From contig CAJTTM010000031.1 of NCBI GenBank assembly GCA_910579135.1, forward strand, positions 1-25,764: a stretch of DNA of 25,764 nt. Reading direction: 5' to 3'. The position numbers and the translations under genes are program-made. Origin of the DNA: an uncultured Erysipelotrichales bacterium (GTDB taxonomy: Bacteria; Bacillota_I; Bacilli_A; Erysipelotrichales; Coprobacillaceae). The notes beneath the pieces are model-generated. The model had not been told where the DNA came from. It saw nothing but the letters and a program-made list of their open reading frames with translations, and searched no databases. Shown here piece by piece: positions 16,322 through 24,026 of this stretch (position 1 is the first letter of the stretch; every line of letters starts with the position of its first letter).

Positions 16322-18422
16322 ATTTTATTACCTTCTTTAAAATAACTGGAATAAGTATTTGTGTTATCAATGATAATACAAATAGAGTGACAAAAATCTC
16401 TAACTGTAAAACAATAAATGCAATATTATAAGTTTCTATAATATATTTTAAAACAACAAAAATTATTGTAGAAAGCACAAGAACAACAAGCATATTATAT
16501 AATAATTCAATGAAAAAATATCGATTCCTTAAAGATGAACTTAAACCTAATGATTTAAAGAAACTATTAATACGATGATTTTCTAATTGATTAATATAAG
16601 ATAAATAAATATAAAATAACAAAACAACAATAATGACTGCACTACTAGCTGCAATATAAATATTTTTAGTATTATTTTGCATCTCAACAAATGACTGTAC
16701 ATTAACATATTCGTTTTCAACATTATATCCATTATCTTTCAATTCTTTAATGACCTTTTCAAAGTAAGATACATCATCTAATATCACTGTATAAGCATTA
16801 CAATTTTCTATTGACCATTTTCTTTGTTTTACCACTTGGTCATCAGCCTTTATTTGAATATGATCTGGTAAGGTATTAATATACTTTTTATCATATTCAC
16901 TAATCCAATAAATTGTCCTTTGATTAGGGAATTTTTTTTGATATTGATTATAATATTTTAATATTTGTTTTTGACTCATATAAATGCTTTCACAATTAGT
17001 TTCTGCTCCTAAAGAACATCCTTTCACAACTCCTCTTACAGGTAGTTTAACTTTGACATATTGACACGTCAAACAATTCCCAGGCGCATATAATCCTTCA
17101 TGTGTATCACTATATACTGTTGCGATTCCTGATGAATTATAAATAGGTACAGGAAATTGGAATTCTATCTGTTTGGAATGATGATCATCTGAGCCTCCAA
17201 ACAATGCTTGATACAATCTTTCACTTATAAAAACTCCTGATTGATCTTGAGAAAACTCTTGAATAAGGCAATGAGAATAATCTCTATTGTCGATATAAGA
17301 ATGGATATACATCACTGCTCCCTCATCAATTGTATAAGATCTTAATTTCTTGTTTTTTTGATATGATAATATTTCCATCCTTCCTTCTATTTTTCTTTCA
17401 TCACCATTTTCTATATAAAGATCATTGTATGGATCAAAGCATGTATCATAACGCCATTCCACACTTTTAATGCCTTTTATATTTTTTATGACATCATAAT
17501 CCGACTTTTCCATCACATAGCCTCCACCTTCATATAAATATGATTTATCTGGAAATGGGTTTTTATGTACAATCAGTTCTTGAACAGATAAGTTTTGTAA
17601 CTGTGATTTTGTATTTTCTATAAGAAAGTTATTTATAAAAAAAGAAAAACATAAAAAAGCAATAGAAAAACTCACAAAAATTTGCATTAATTTTTGATAA
17701 TATTCTTGATGTTTTTTTGACTTTAATATATATTTTAAAAAATGCTTTTTATAAATAGGATATTTTTTTAATTCTACAGCATTAAAAAAACATTGAGTCA
17801 ATTCTTCTTTGAATAGCTTTTGATTTTTAATCGTATATAAAACATCTGCCTCTTTTTTTAAACGTTGATCATGTGTTGAAACAATAACAGTATGACCTTC
17901 ATGAGCATAACGCTTTAAAAACTCAATCACAATGTCCTTATTATCTTTATCAAGTGAAGCAGTAGGTTCATCAAGTATAAGAATAGAAGGATCTTTTAAT
18001 ATAGAAAGTAAGATTGACACTCTTGTTTTTTCTCCACCAGATAATTGTTTAGGATATTTCTCAAGAGTATCTTCTATATTTAATAGGTGAAGAAATTCTT
18101 TGTTATATTCTTCTAATTGATATTGTTCCGTGATAAACGAAATATGTTCTAAAATGGTCAAATGTTCAAAAAAATGAGGAATTTGATAAACAATTCCTAC
18201 ATGATGATAAATATATTCATCTCTATTTTCATATATGATAAGATTTTGATTCAAATAATAATCACAAGGATATTTTAATAAAAGAGTCTCTATCAATGTT
18301 GATTTACCAGATCCGCTCTTACCACAAACAACAGTCAATTGCCCATCATTTGCCTTAAAAGAAGCATCATGAAATACAATATTTTTATCAAATTGGATAT
18401 TTATGTTTTTTAATTCAATCAA
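16314..18422 (-). CDS. ABC transporter, ATPase fused to FtsX-like permease (first of pair)
   Basis: 702 aa from TTG 18422-18420, chosen because AGAAGGTG lies 6 nt before it and MIELKNINIQF is a typical ABC start; the GTG at 18431 is inside that SD. The ATPase has GKSGSGKST (34-42), a canonical LSGGEKTRV signature, ILILDEPTASLD and the switch His in VIVSTHD. A helix follows at about 244-265, then a large outer domain of about 320 residues and three helices near 585-607, 634-660 and 667-697. The layout recalls transporters beside lactococcin 972-type bacteriocins, where the permease and ATPase are often separate genes; here they are fused. It follows the decayed peptide gene and its terminator. 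Confidence 0.87.
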   Translation of the reverse strand: MIELKNINIQFDKNIVFHDASFKANDGQLTVVCGKSGSGKSTLIETLLLKYPCDYYLNQNLIIYENRDEYIYHHVGIVYQIPHFFEHLTILEHISFITEQYQLEEYNKEFLHLLNIEDTLEKYPKQLSGGEKTRVSILLSILKDPSILILDEPTASLDKDNKDIVIEFLKRYAHEGHTVIVSTHDQRLKKEADVLYTIKNQKLFKEELTQCFFNAVELKKYPIYKKHFLKYILKSKKHQEYYQKLMQIFVSFSIAFLCFSFFINNFLIENTKSQLQNLSVQELIVHKNPFPDKSYLYEGGGYVMEKSDYDVIKNIKGIKSVEWRYDTCFDPYNDLYIENGDERKIEGRMEILSYQKNKKLRSYTIDEGAVMYIHSYIDNRDYSHCLIQEFSQDQSGVFISERLYQALFGGSDDHHSKQIEFQFPVPIYNSSGIATVYSDTHEGLYAPGNCLTCQYVKVKLPVRGVVKGCSLGAETNCESIYMSQKQILKYYNQYQKKFPNQRTIYWISEYDKKYINTLPDHIQIKADDQVVKQRKWSIENCNAYTVILDDVSYFEKVIKELKDNGYNVENEYVNVQSFVEMQNNTKNIYIAASSAVIIVVLLFYIYLSYINQLENHRINSFFKSLGLSSSLRNRYFFIELLYNMLVVLVLSTIIFVVLKYIIETYNIAFIVLQLEIFVTLFVLSLITQILIPVILKKVIKYD

Positions 18423-18453
18423 TTGATTCACCTTCTTGTATTATTTTATAGAG

Positions 18454-18477
18454 AGAAAAGACGTTTTAAAAACGTCT
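18454..18477 (-). terminator. Terminator or attenuator between the peptide gene and the ABC genes
   Basis: AGACGTTTT and AAAACGTCT form a near-perfect palindrome (18477-18459), followed by TTTTCTCTC on the minus strand. It overlaps the original stop of the peptide gene and would limit read-through into the transporter genes, which have no separate strong promoter in this gap. Confidence 0.75.
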
Positions 18478-18913
18478 AAAATCCACTCACAAATTTTTTT
18501 GTACTTGAATTAAAGTACCAAGTGATTTTGGCAGTACCTGATTGACTTGTCAAATTATTGTTTGTCGCATAACAACTATATCTTCTTGCAATACGTTGAA
18601 CATTTCCTTCCTTTTTAGCTTCCGCTTCTTTTTTTCTGAAATTCCATATCCTTTAGGATCCACCCCACTTTTTCCAACTCATATACTAAGAACTGTAAGT
18701 CCATCTTGTACCTCCAGAAATATGATATGTTGCTTTTCCTGAAACACTGTACTTTCCATCAGCCAAAGTTATAGACGTTGACTTTGATTGACTGTATGTA
18801 TCAGCAGCCAAAATACTCGTAAGATTAAAAATAAGTAAAATAGCAAAGAAACTAACAATGCTTAAAAATAAATGCTTTTTGTTGAAAATTAAATTAATTT
18901 TATTATTAAAAAT
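18476..18913 (-). pseudogene. Decayed secreted peptide gene (bacteriocin-like)
   Basis: A strong SD, AAGAAGGAG (18922-18914), is not followed by a usable start codon; insertion of one G before AAAATT (about 18901) would give ATG AAA ATT. The frame encodes a signal peptide (KKHLFLSIVSFFAILLIF, then ILAAD) and a mature start ending GGTRWTYSS before TAG (18688-18686). The same frame reappears downstream as EAEAKKEGNVQRIARRYSCY and ends KKFVSGF at 18476. In between, pieces in the other frames (YELEKVG, then DPKGYGISEKK) suggest three one-base losses near 18688, in the C-run 18663-18666 and in the T-run 18629-18635. GGTRWTYS weakly recalls the GGTWxYG motif of lactococcin 972. Family assignment is tentative. 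Confidence 0.65.
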
Positions 18914-18943
18914 CTCCTTCTTATTATATTTTTCTTTAATTTT

Positions 18944-18949
18944 ATTATA
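18944..18949 (-). promoter_or_regulatory. -10 element of the peptide/ABC operon
   Basis: A perfect TATAAT (18949-18944) lies 21 nt before the SD of the decayed peptide gene. The -35 is poor (TCAATA at 17 nt), which suggests dependence on an activator or on the 18-nt element at 18976-18993. Confidence 0.6.
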
Positions 18950-18975
18950 ACATATTTTTTTGCATTTATTGATAT

Positions 18976-18993
18976 CCAAAAATGACATATAAA
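18976..18993 (-). repeat. 18-nt shared promoter-upstream element, copy 2
   Basis: TTTATATGTCATTTTTGG, identical to the copy at 9422-9405. Here it lies 26 nt from TATAAT. It is the same spacing class as copy 1, differing by exactly the two extra G of the poly-G spacer. Confidence 0.85.
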
Positions 18994-19009
18994 AATAAAT
19001 TTCTTATTA

Positions 19010-19651
19010 TTATTCTTCAAATGGTCTAACTCTTAATGTGACTCCTATTTCATCACATATTTTTTGACACTGACTAATTTTCTTTTCTCCAATAATATCT
19101 ACAACTGTTAAGATAACATGAGGAACATAATCTTTACATTTTTTAGAAAAATCTAACATAGCATCAAAGGATTGAATTCCAAAACGACTTCTTGTCAGTT
19201 CAAGATATTCGTCCTTATTAGGAGCATTTAAACTAATCGATATTGTATCAATCTTATCTTTTAATAATGGTGTGATATCTTTATCATATAATAAATTACC
19301 TAAACCATTTGTATTCACTCTAATTGATAAATCTTTTTTCTTTTCTTTTAAAATTGTTGCGATTTCTAAGATATCATATAATCTTTCAAAAGGTTCTCCA
19401 AACCCACAAAAAATCACCTCATGAAAATCATCTAAATTATACAAATCAAATTCATTTAAAATCTCTTCTACACTAGGTTCCTTCTTTAACCATAAAGTAT
19501 TAGATTCAATCATTTTCTTTGTTTGTCTTAAACAAAAAGTACATGAACAAGGGCATTTATTTGTCATATTAACATAAACATTAACACCTTTTAAACTCTC
19601 TAACTGATTAATATTAATATAACCATTATCTTTTAAAGTATATAAAATCAT
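19010..19651 (-). CDS. Radical SAM protein, TatD-associated type
   Basis: 213 aa. The cluster motif CPCSCTFC contains CxxxCxxC (Cys33, Cys37, Cys40) for a [4Fe-4S] cluster and SAM. GFGEPF near 87 is the SAM-binding GGE-type motif, and RVNTNGLG and ISISLNAP follow the radical SAM barrel pattern. It is short, lacks a SPASM extension, and resembles the radical SAM proteins often encoded next to tatD, though no tatD is in this window. The start overlaps the pdxK-like gene as ATGA with GGAGAAG upstream, so it is probably coupled to it. The substrate is unknown. It ends in three tandem in-frame TAA codons. Confidence 0.85.
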   Translation of the reverse strand: MILYTLKDNGYININQLESLKGVNVYVNMTNKCPCSCTFCLRQTKKMIESNTLWLKKEPSVEEILNEFDLYNLDDFHEVIFCGFGEPFERLYDILEIATILKEKKKDLSIRVNTNGLGNLLYDKDITPLLKDKIDTISISLNAPNKDEYLELTRSRFGIQSFDAMLDFSKKCKDYVPHVILTVVDIIGEKKISQCQKICDEIGVTLRVRPFEE

Positions 19652-20481
19652 TTTTCTTCTCCTAACTTATATAAATATTCTTCAAAACACAAACCATAAT
19701 AATGTGGTAATTCAAGCTCCTCGCAATGAGCAATACATAATGAAGCAAAATCTGTAGCCTTTTTAACAGCATCATAAAAACAATATCCATTTAAATAAGC
19801 TCCTGCAATGATTGCTGCAATCACATCACCTGTTCCACTTCTATCTTCACCTAAGCGATCAACATATAAAGCTTGTGACTTCCCTTCACTATAAATAAAA
19901 TTTAAGATTTGCTTATCATTTACTGGTATTCCTGTTACAACAATATGATGAGGTCCTTTTAAAGAAAGTTCTTCACACATCTTTTCTAACTCTTCTAATG
20001 CAGGAATATAGGAAGGATATTCTTTATCTAATAAAGTCACTAATTCTGTTAAATTAGGTGTTAAAATATCTGCATAACAAATGAGTTCCTTCATTTTTTC
20101 ACACATTTCTTTTGTATAGGTCGTATACAATCTTCCATGATCTCCCATAACTGGATCAACCAATACAAAAGAATCTTTTCTTTTAAAGTTTTGAATAAAA
20201 TCTACAACAATATCAACTTGTTCTCTTGATCCTAGAAAACCTGTTGCGATTGCATCAAATTCTAAATTCAAGTCTTTATATGTTTGAATATAATCATTCA
20301 TTTTAGAAGTATAATCATCAAAATAATAAATTGGAAATTGAGTATGTGTTGATAAAATAGCAGTTGGTATCACAACTGATTGAATTTTCATTGCGGAAAC
20401 TATAGGAGCCATAACTGCAATAGAACAACGCCCAAATCCTGTTATATCATTAATTAATGCTATTCTTTTTTGTCTTTTCAT
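19648..20481 (-). CDS. pdxK: Pyridoxal/pyridoxamine kinase (PfkB/ribokinase fold)
   Basis: 277 aa. Phosphorylates vitamin B6 vitamers in the PLP salvage pathway. The N-terminal INDITGFGRCSIAVMAPIVSAM and the VDPVMGDHGRLY and LTPNLTEL segments match the PdxK/PdxY family. The anion hole and catalytic Asp are in DRSGTGDVIAA near 216-226. ATG 20481 has GAGGTG upstream. It forms a two-gene unit with the radical SAM gene. The exact vitamer preference cannot be read from the sequence. Confidence 0.92.
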   Translation of the reverse strand: MKRQKRIALINDITGFGRCSIAVMAPIVSAMKIQSVVIPTAILSTHTQFPIYYFDDYTSKMNDYIQTYKDLNLEFDAIATGFLGSREQVDIVVDFIQNFKRKDSFVLVDPVMGDHGRLYTTYTKEMCEKMKELICYADILTPNLTELVTLLDKEYPSYIPALEELEKMCEELSLKGPHHIVVTGIPVNDKQILNFIYSEGKSQALYVDRLGEDRSGTGDVIAAIIAGAYLNGYCFYDAVKKATDFASLCIAHCEELELPHYYGLCFEEYLYKLGEEK

Positions 20482-20505
20482 TATATCACCTCAATTGTCC
20501 TCTAC

Positions 20506-20514
20506 ATTTTAGCA
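20506..20514 (-). promoter_or_regulatory. Extended -10 promoter of pdxK
   Basis: TGCTAAAAT (20514-20506) fits an extended -10, about 25 nt before the start codon and downstream of the terminator of the penicillin-binding protein gene. No good -35 is seen. Confidence 0.5.
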
Positions 20515-20546
20515 TAATTAACACAATAAAAAAAGGGACAGAATAT

Positions 20547-20574
20547 AAAGAAAAGAAAGTGACAAATCACTTTC
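20547..20574 (-). terminator. Terminator after the penicillin-binding protein gene
   Basis: A perfect 8-bp stem, GAAAGTGA with TCACTTTC and a 4-nt loop, overlaps the stop codon and is followed by TTTTCTTT on the minus strand. Confidence 0.85.
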
Positions 20575-22471
20575 CTAACATTATTTTGACCTTTTGCCCT
20601 TCTTCAATTTTTTCATTGACTCTTGGTAATTGATCTATAACCTTATTTCCTTCGCCTAAGAATTCAAATCCATACTCATCACTTTTTACTTGTGATTTAT
20701 GAAGTCCTACATAATTTTTCACTTCAAATGTCTTCACATCAGTCCATACATATGCTTTTTCTCTTTGTTTGCTAACCTTTTTTATATTCAATGCAGGTAA
20801 AATATCAACTAACATTTTTCTAGCAATAGGAGCAGCTGTCGTCCCTCCATATTGAACACAGTTTTTAGGATTATCCATAGCTATATATAAAACAATTTGA
20901 GGCTCATCAATAGGAGCAATACCAATAAACGATAAAATATATCCATTCCCTGCGTAAGTTCCATTGATAGCTCTTTGAGCTGTTCCTGTTTTTCCACCAA
21001 TTCTATATCCATCTATATAAGCATTTTTACCTCCACCATCAGTGACTACCCCTTCTAAGGCATCTCTTACTTTTTTAGAAGTTTCTTCTTTGATAACTTG
21101 TCTTATCAGTTTCTTTTTCTTTTGGTAAACGACTTCTTTAGTCTTTGGATTAACAATTTTATCAACAATATAAGGTTCATATAATTTCCCACCATTAACA
21201 CAGGCACTAACTGCCCTCACTAATTGTATGGGAGTAATAGACAAGCCTTGTCCAAATGCAACTGTAGCTTGTTCGACTTCATTGAATTTATCATAATCAA
21301 ACATCAATCCTGTTGATTCTCCTGTTAAATCAACATTTGTTTTTTTCATTAAACCAAATTTCTTAACATAATTATATAATCTATCCTTACCTAATCTTCT
21401 TCCTATCTCTACAAAACCTGGATTGGAAGAATTTTGTAAAACTTCTCTAAAGGTTTGTAATCCATGTCCACCCTTTTTCCATGATTTTATCCTTGCTCCT
21501 TTTACAATTTCATAACCTTTATCATAATAAGTATCCTTATCCATATCAAATAAATTTTCATTTAACGCACTAGAAAAAGTAATAATCTTAAATGTTGAAC
21601 CTGGTTCATATGTCTTCCAAATAGGTAAATTACGATTATAAACAGTACTATCTGCATTTTTATAATCATTAGGATCAAAATCAGGTTTACAACTCATTCC
21701 CAGGATTGCTCCAGTATTGGGATTCATTGCAAGGGCTAATATTGAATCCGGGTTATATGTTGCATAAGCATTATTTAATTCTCTTTCAATGACATCTTGT
21801 ACACGATTATCAACTGTTAATGTCATATCAAATCCACTAGTAGGATAGATATAATCTGCTGGATATATATTTAAATTTTTACTTTTCGCATTCATATAAT
21901 AATTAATACTTCCATTTGTTCCACTTAAATACTGATCATATTTTAATTCTAATCCTAATAATCCTTGATTATCAATACCAACAAACCCCAATGTTTGAGC
22001 TAAATAATTCTTTTTAGGATAATACCTTAAAGTATCTTGCACCAAATAAACTCCTGGTAATTTCAATCGATTAATAGCATAAGCCTTCTCATCATCTATT
22101 TGTCTACCTTCTGGCTGTATTCTTTCTACTGAAACTTTCTTTTTTATTTTTTCAAGCATTTTCTTTTCATCACAACCTAAAATTTTAGATAACTCATAAG
22201 CTGTATGAATAGGATCTTTAATTTGACTTGGTACAACAATAACAGAAGATGTTGTGAGATTATCTACTAATGTTTCTCCATTAGCTTCATATATCTTTCC
22301 TCTAGAAGCCTCTAGAGGAAAACCTCTTTGCCATGAAGTAATAGCTTTAGAAGTTAATGACTTATAAGAAATAAGTTGTGAGTATCCTAATCTTATAATA
22401 ATTGCAAGTATTAATAAAAATAATATTTTCTTTATCCATTTTAACTTATGTAAAGTTATATTAAAAATCAT
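20567..22471 (-). CDS. spoVD: Class B penicillin-binding protein, SpoVD/PBP2-like
   Basis: 634 aa. DD-transpeptidase that cross-links peptidoglycan, anchored by one N-terminal helix (about 15-32) with the rest outside. A dimerisation domain with RGKIYEANGETL (about 57-68) precedes the transpeptidase motifs: STFK near 292, SSN near 346 and KTG near 494. One PASTA domain closes the protein (about 570-634). The length and single PASTA fit the sporulation enzyme SpoVD better than a vegetative PBP2x, but no sporulation gene is nearby, so a divisome PBP2 is possible. The start ATG lies in a hairpin at 22464-22498. The gene stands alone between two terminators. Confidence 0.92.
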   Translation of the reverse strand: MIFNITLHKLKWIKKILFLLILAIIIRLGYSQLISYKSLTSKAITSWQRGFPLEASRGKIYEANGETLVDNLTTSSVIVVPSQIKDPIHTAYELSKILGCDEKKMLEKIKKKVSVERIQPEGRQIDDEKAYAINRLKLPGVYLVQDTLRYYPKKNYLAQTLGFVGIDNQGLLGLELKYDQYLSGTNGSINYYMNAKSKNLNIYPADYIYPTSGFDMTLTVDNRVQDVIERELNNAYATYNPDSILALAMNPNTGAILGMSCKPDFDPNDYKNADSTVYNRNLPIWKTYEPGSTFKIITFSSALNENLFDMDKDTYYDKGYEIVKGARIKSWKKGGHGLQTFREVLQNSSNPGFVEIGRRLGKDRLYNYVKKFGLMKKTNVDLTGESTGLMFDYDKFNEVEQATVAFGQGLSITPIQLVRAVSACVNGGKLYEPYIVDKIVNPKTKEVVYQKKKKLIRQVIKEETSKKVRDALEGVVTDGGGKNAYIDGYRIGGKTGTAQRAINGTYAGNGYILSFIGIAPIDEPQIVLYIAMDNPKNCVQYGGTTAAPIARKMLVDILPALNIKKVSKQREKAYVWTDVKTFEVKNYVGLHKSQVKSDEYGFEFLGEGNKVIDQLPRVNEKIEEGQKVKIMLGK

Positions 22472-22498
22472 ATCATCACCATTAAATGATATGATTTT
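22464..22498 (-). promoter_or_regulatory. Perfect 12-bp hairpin covering the start codon of the PBP gene
   Basis: On the minus strand AAAATCATATCA (22498-22487) and TGATATGATTTT (22475-22464) pair perfectly around an 11-nt loop, TTTAATGGTGA. The loop contains the probable SD (GGTGA) and the right arm contains the start ATG (22471-22469). The hairpin could restrict ribosome access. Confidence 0.7.
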
Positions 22499-22513
22499 AT
22501 TTCTATTTTAGAA

Positions 22514-22543
22514 GAAAAAAACAAACTATTTTCATAGTCTGTT
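22514..22543 (-). terminator. Terminator after pyrE
   Basis: A 10-bp stem (AACAGACTAT with ATAGTTTGTT, one G-U) and a GAAA loop (22543-22520), then a run of T ending at 22514. It starts directly after the stop codon. Confidence 0.9.
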
Positions 22544-23176
22544 TTATTGATTCATCCAAGATTCATCATTAGGGTCTTTCTTCCAAGCTTTTAATTTTTC
22601 TAAGTCCTCACTTTGAATATAATCATTTTCAACTGCAACTTCAATTAAAATATCATAATTTGTAAGTGTATGGAATAAACAATCTTTATCTTTGAAATTA
22701 GCTATTGCTTTTGGCATTCCATATGTAAAGATAGCAACCATACCTAAAACTTCACATCCTGCTTCTCTTAAAGCATCAACACATTCTAAAGAAGAACCTC
22801 CTGTAGAAATTAAGTCTTCTACGACTACAACTTTCATTCCTGGTTTTACTACTCCTTCAATACGATTATTACGACCATGAGATTTCGCTCCTCCACGAAC
22901 ATATCCCATTGGTAAATCTAAAATATCTCCAACCAATGCAGCATGAGCAATTCCTGCTGTTGCAGTTCCCATTAAGCACTCACATTCAGGATAGTTTTCT
23001 TTAACAAGTTTTGCTAATCCTTGTTCGATATCTTTTCTTACTTTTGGATAAGATAAAGTTAATCGATTATCACAATAAATAGGTGATTTGATCCCTGAAG
23101 CAAATGTAAAAGGATCATTGGGTTTTAAAAATACTGCTTGAATATCTAATAAATCTTTTGCTATTTGTTTTTCCAT
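22544..23176 (-). CDS. pyrE: Orotate phosphoribosyltransferase
   Basis: 210 aa. Joins orotate to PRPP to give OMP, the fifth step of pyrimidine synthesis. The PRPP-binding motif VVVVEDLISTGGSS lies near residues 115-128, and FASGIKSPIYCDNR near the N-terminus is the family signature. It starts 3 nt after pyrF and is followed by a strong terminator. Only the last two steps of the pathway are clustered here; the other pyr genes are not in the window. Confidence 0.96.
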   Translation of the reverse strand: MEKQIAKDLLDIQAVFLKPNDPFTFASGIKSPIYCDNRLTLSYPKVRKDIEQGLAKLVKENYPECECLMGTATAGIAHAALVGDILDLPMGYVRGGAKSHGRNNRIEGVVKPGMKVVVVEDLISTGGSSLECVDALREAGCEVLGMVAIFTYGMPKAIANFKDKDCLFHTLTNYDILIEVAVENDYIQSEDLEKLKAWKKDPNDESWMNQ

Positions 23177-23179
23177 TTT

Positions 23180-23890
23180 CTATTCTCCTTGAAATTGTTT
23201 ATATACTTCTCTATATGCAGCTAAAGGATCTTCAGCTCTTGTAATTGTTCTACCTACAACAATATAACTTGAAGTTAATTCTTTCGCCATAGCAGGTGTT
23301 GTTACACGTTTTTGATCATTGACACTATCATCTACAAGTCTAATTCCAGGTGTTACTGTTAAGAAATCTAATCCTAAATGATCATGAATGATCTTAGATT
23401 CTAATGGTGAACATACAACTCCATCTAATCCAGCTTCTTTCGCATTTTCAGCCCATTTTAAAACGACTTCTGGTAATTCTTCATGAATTAATAATTCATT
23501 ATCTAAAACTTCTTGATCTAAAGATGTTAAACATGTAACTGCAATACATAATGGTCTTTTATCAGTACTTTTACCTTCTTCTAAACCTTCAATTGCAGCC
23601 TTCATCATCGCTATACTTCCTGAAGCATGGACATTGACTATATCGACATCTAATTTTGCTAATTGCTTCATAGCACTTTTTACAGTATTAGGAATATCAT
23701 GTAATTTTAAGTCTAAGAATATTTTATGACCCATTTCTTTTATTGTTTTAATCATTTCGATTCCTGTCCCATAAAATAATTCCATTCCTACTTTAACATA
23801 AAGCTTTTCATCTCCAAATTTTTTTAAAAATTCTTCTACTTCTTCTTTTGTTTGAAAATCTAATGCAATACAAATACGACTTTCGTTCAT
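23180..23890 (-). CDS. pyrF: Orotidine 5'-phosphate decarboxylase
   Basis: 236 aa. Converts OMP to UMP. The catalytic motif DLKLHDIPNTV carries Asp60, Lys62 and Asp65, and the C-terminal VTPGIRL and IVVGRTITRA phosphate loops are present. The start ATG has AGGAGG upstream. It is the first gene of a pyrF-pyrE operon with its own promoter. No PyrR attenuator is visible in the short leader, so the usual B. subtilis-type control is not evident. Confidence 0.97.
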   Translation of the reverse strand: MNESRICIALDFQTKEEVEEFLKKFGDEKLYVKVGMELFYGTGIEMIKTIKEMGHKIFLDLKLHDIPNTVKSAMKQLAKLDVDIVNVHASGSIAMMKAAIEGLEEGKSTDKRPLCIAVTCLTSLDQEVLDNELLIHEELPEVVLKWAENAKEAGLDGVVCSPLESKIIHDHLGLDFLTVTPGIRLVDDSVNDQKRVTTPAMAKELTSSYIVVGRTITRAEDPLAAYREVYKQFQGE

Positions 23891-23915
23891 AGTAACCTCC
23901 TATATATTTTCTATT

Positions 23916-23924
23916 ATTATAGCA
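23916..23924 (-). promoter_or_regulatory. Extended -10 promoter of pyrF-pyrE
   Basis: TGCTATAAT (23924-23916) fits an extended -10 with a perfect TATAAT. The -35 region is poor and the leader is only about 20 nt. Confidence 0.65.
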
Positions 23925-23991
23925 CATTCAAAAACAATTTGTAGAACTTTTTAATATAGTTATCATTTTTATTTCACTAAAAAAACAATAA

Positions 23992-24000
23992 TGCTATAAT
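23992..24000 (+). promoter_or_regulatory. Extended -10 promoter of the epimerase gene
   Basis: TGCTATAAT (23992-24000) lies 26 nt before the epimerase ATG. It has the same nine bases as the divergent pyrF promoter. Confidence 0.65.
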
Positions 24001-24026
24001 AAAGCAAAAAGTTGAGGTAAATTGTT

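Noticed and set aside
18686..18988. Intact 100-residue peptide starting at ATG 18988
   Set aside because: That ATG lies inside the 18-nt element upstream of the TATAAT, and the SD lies much further down, so the leader part is not expected to be translated.
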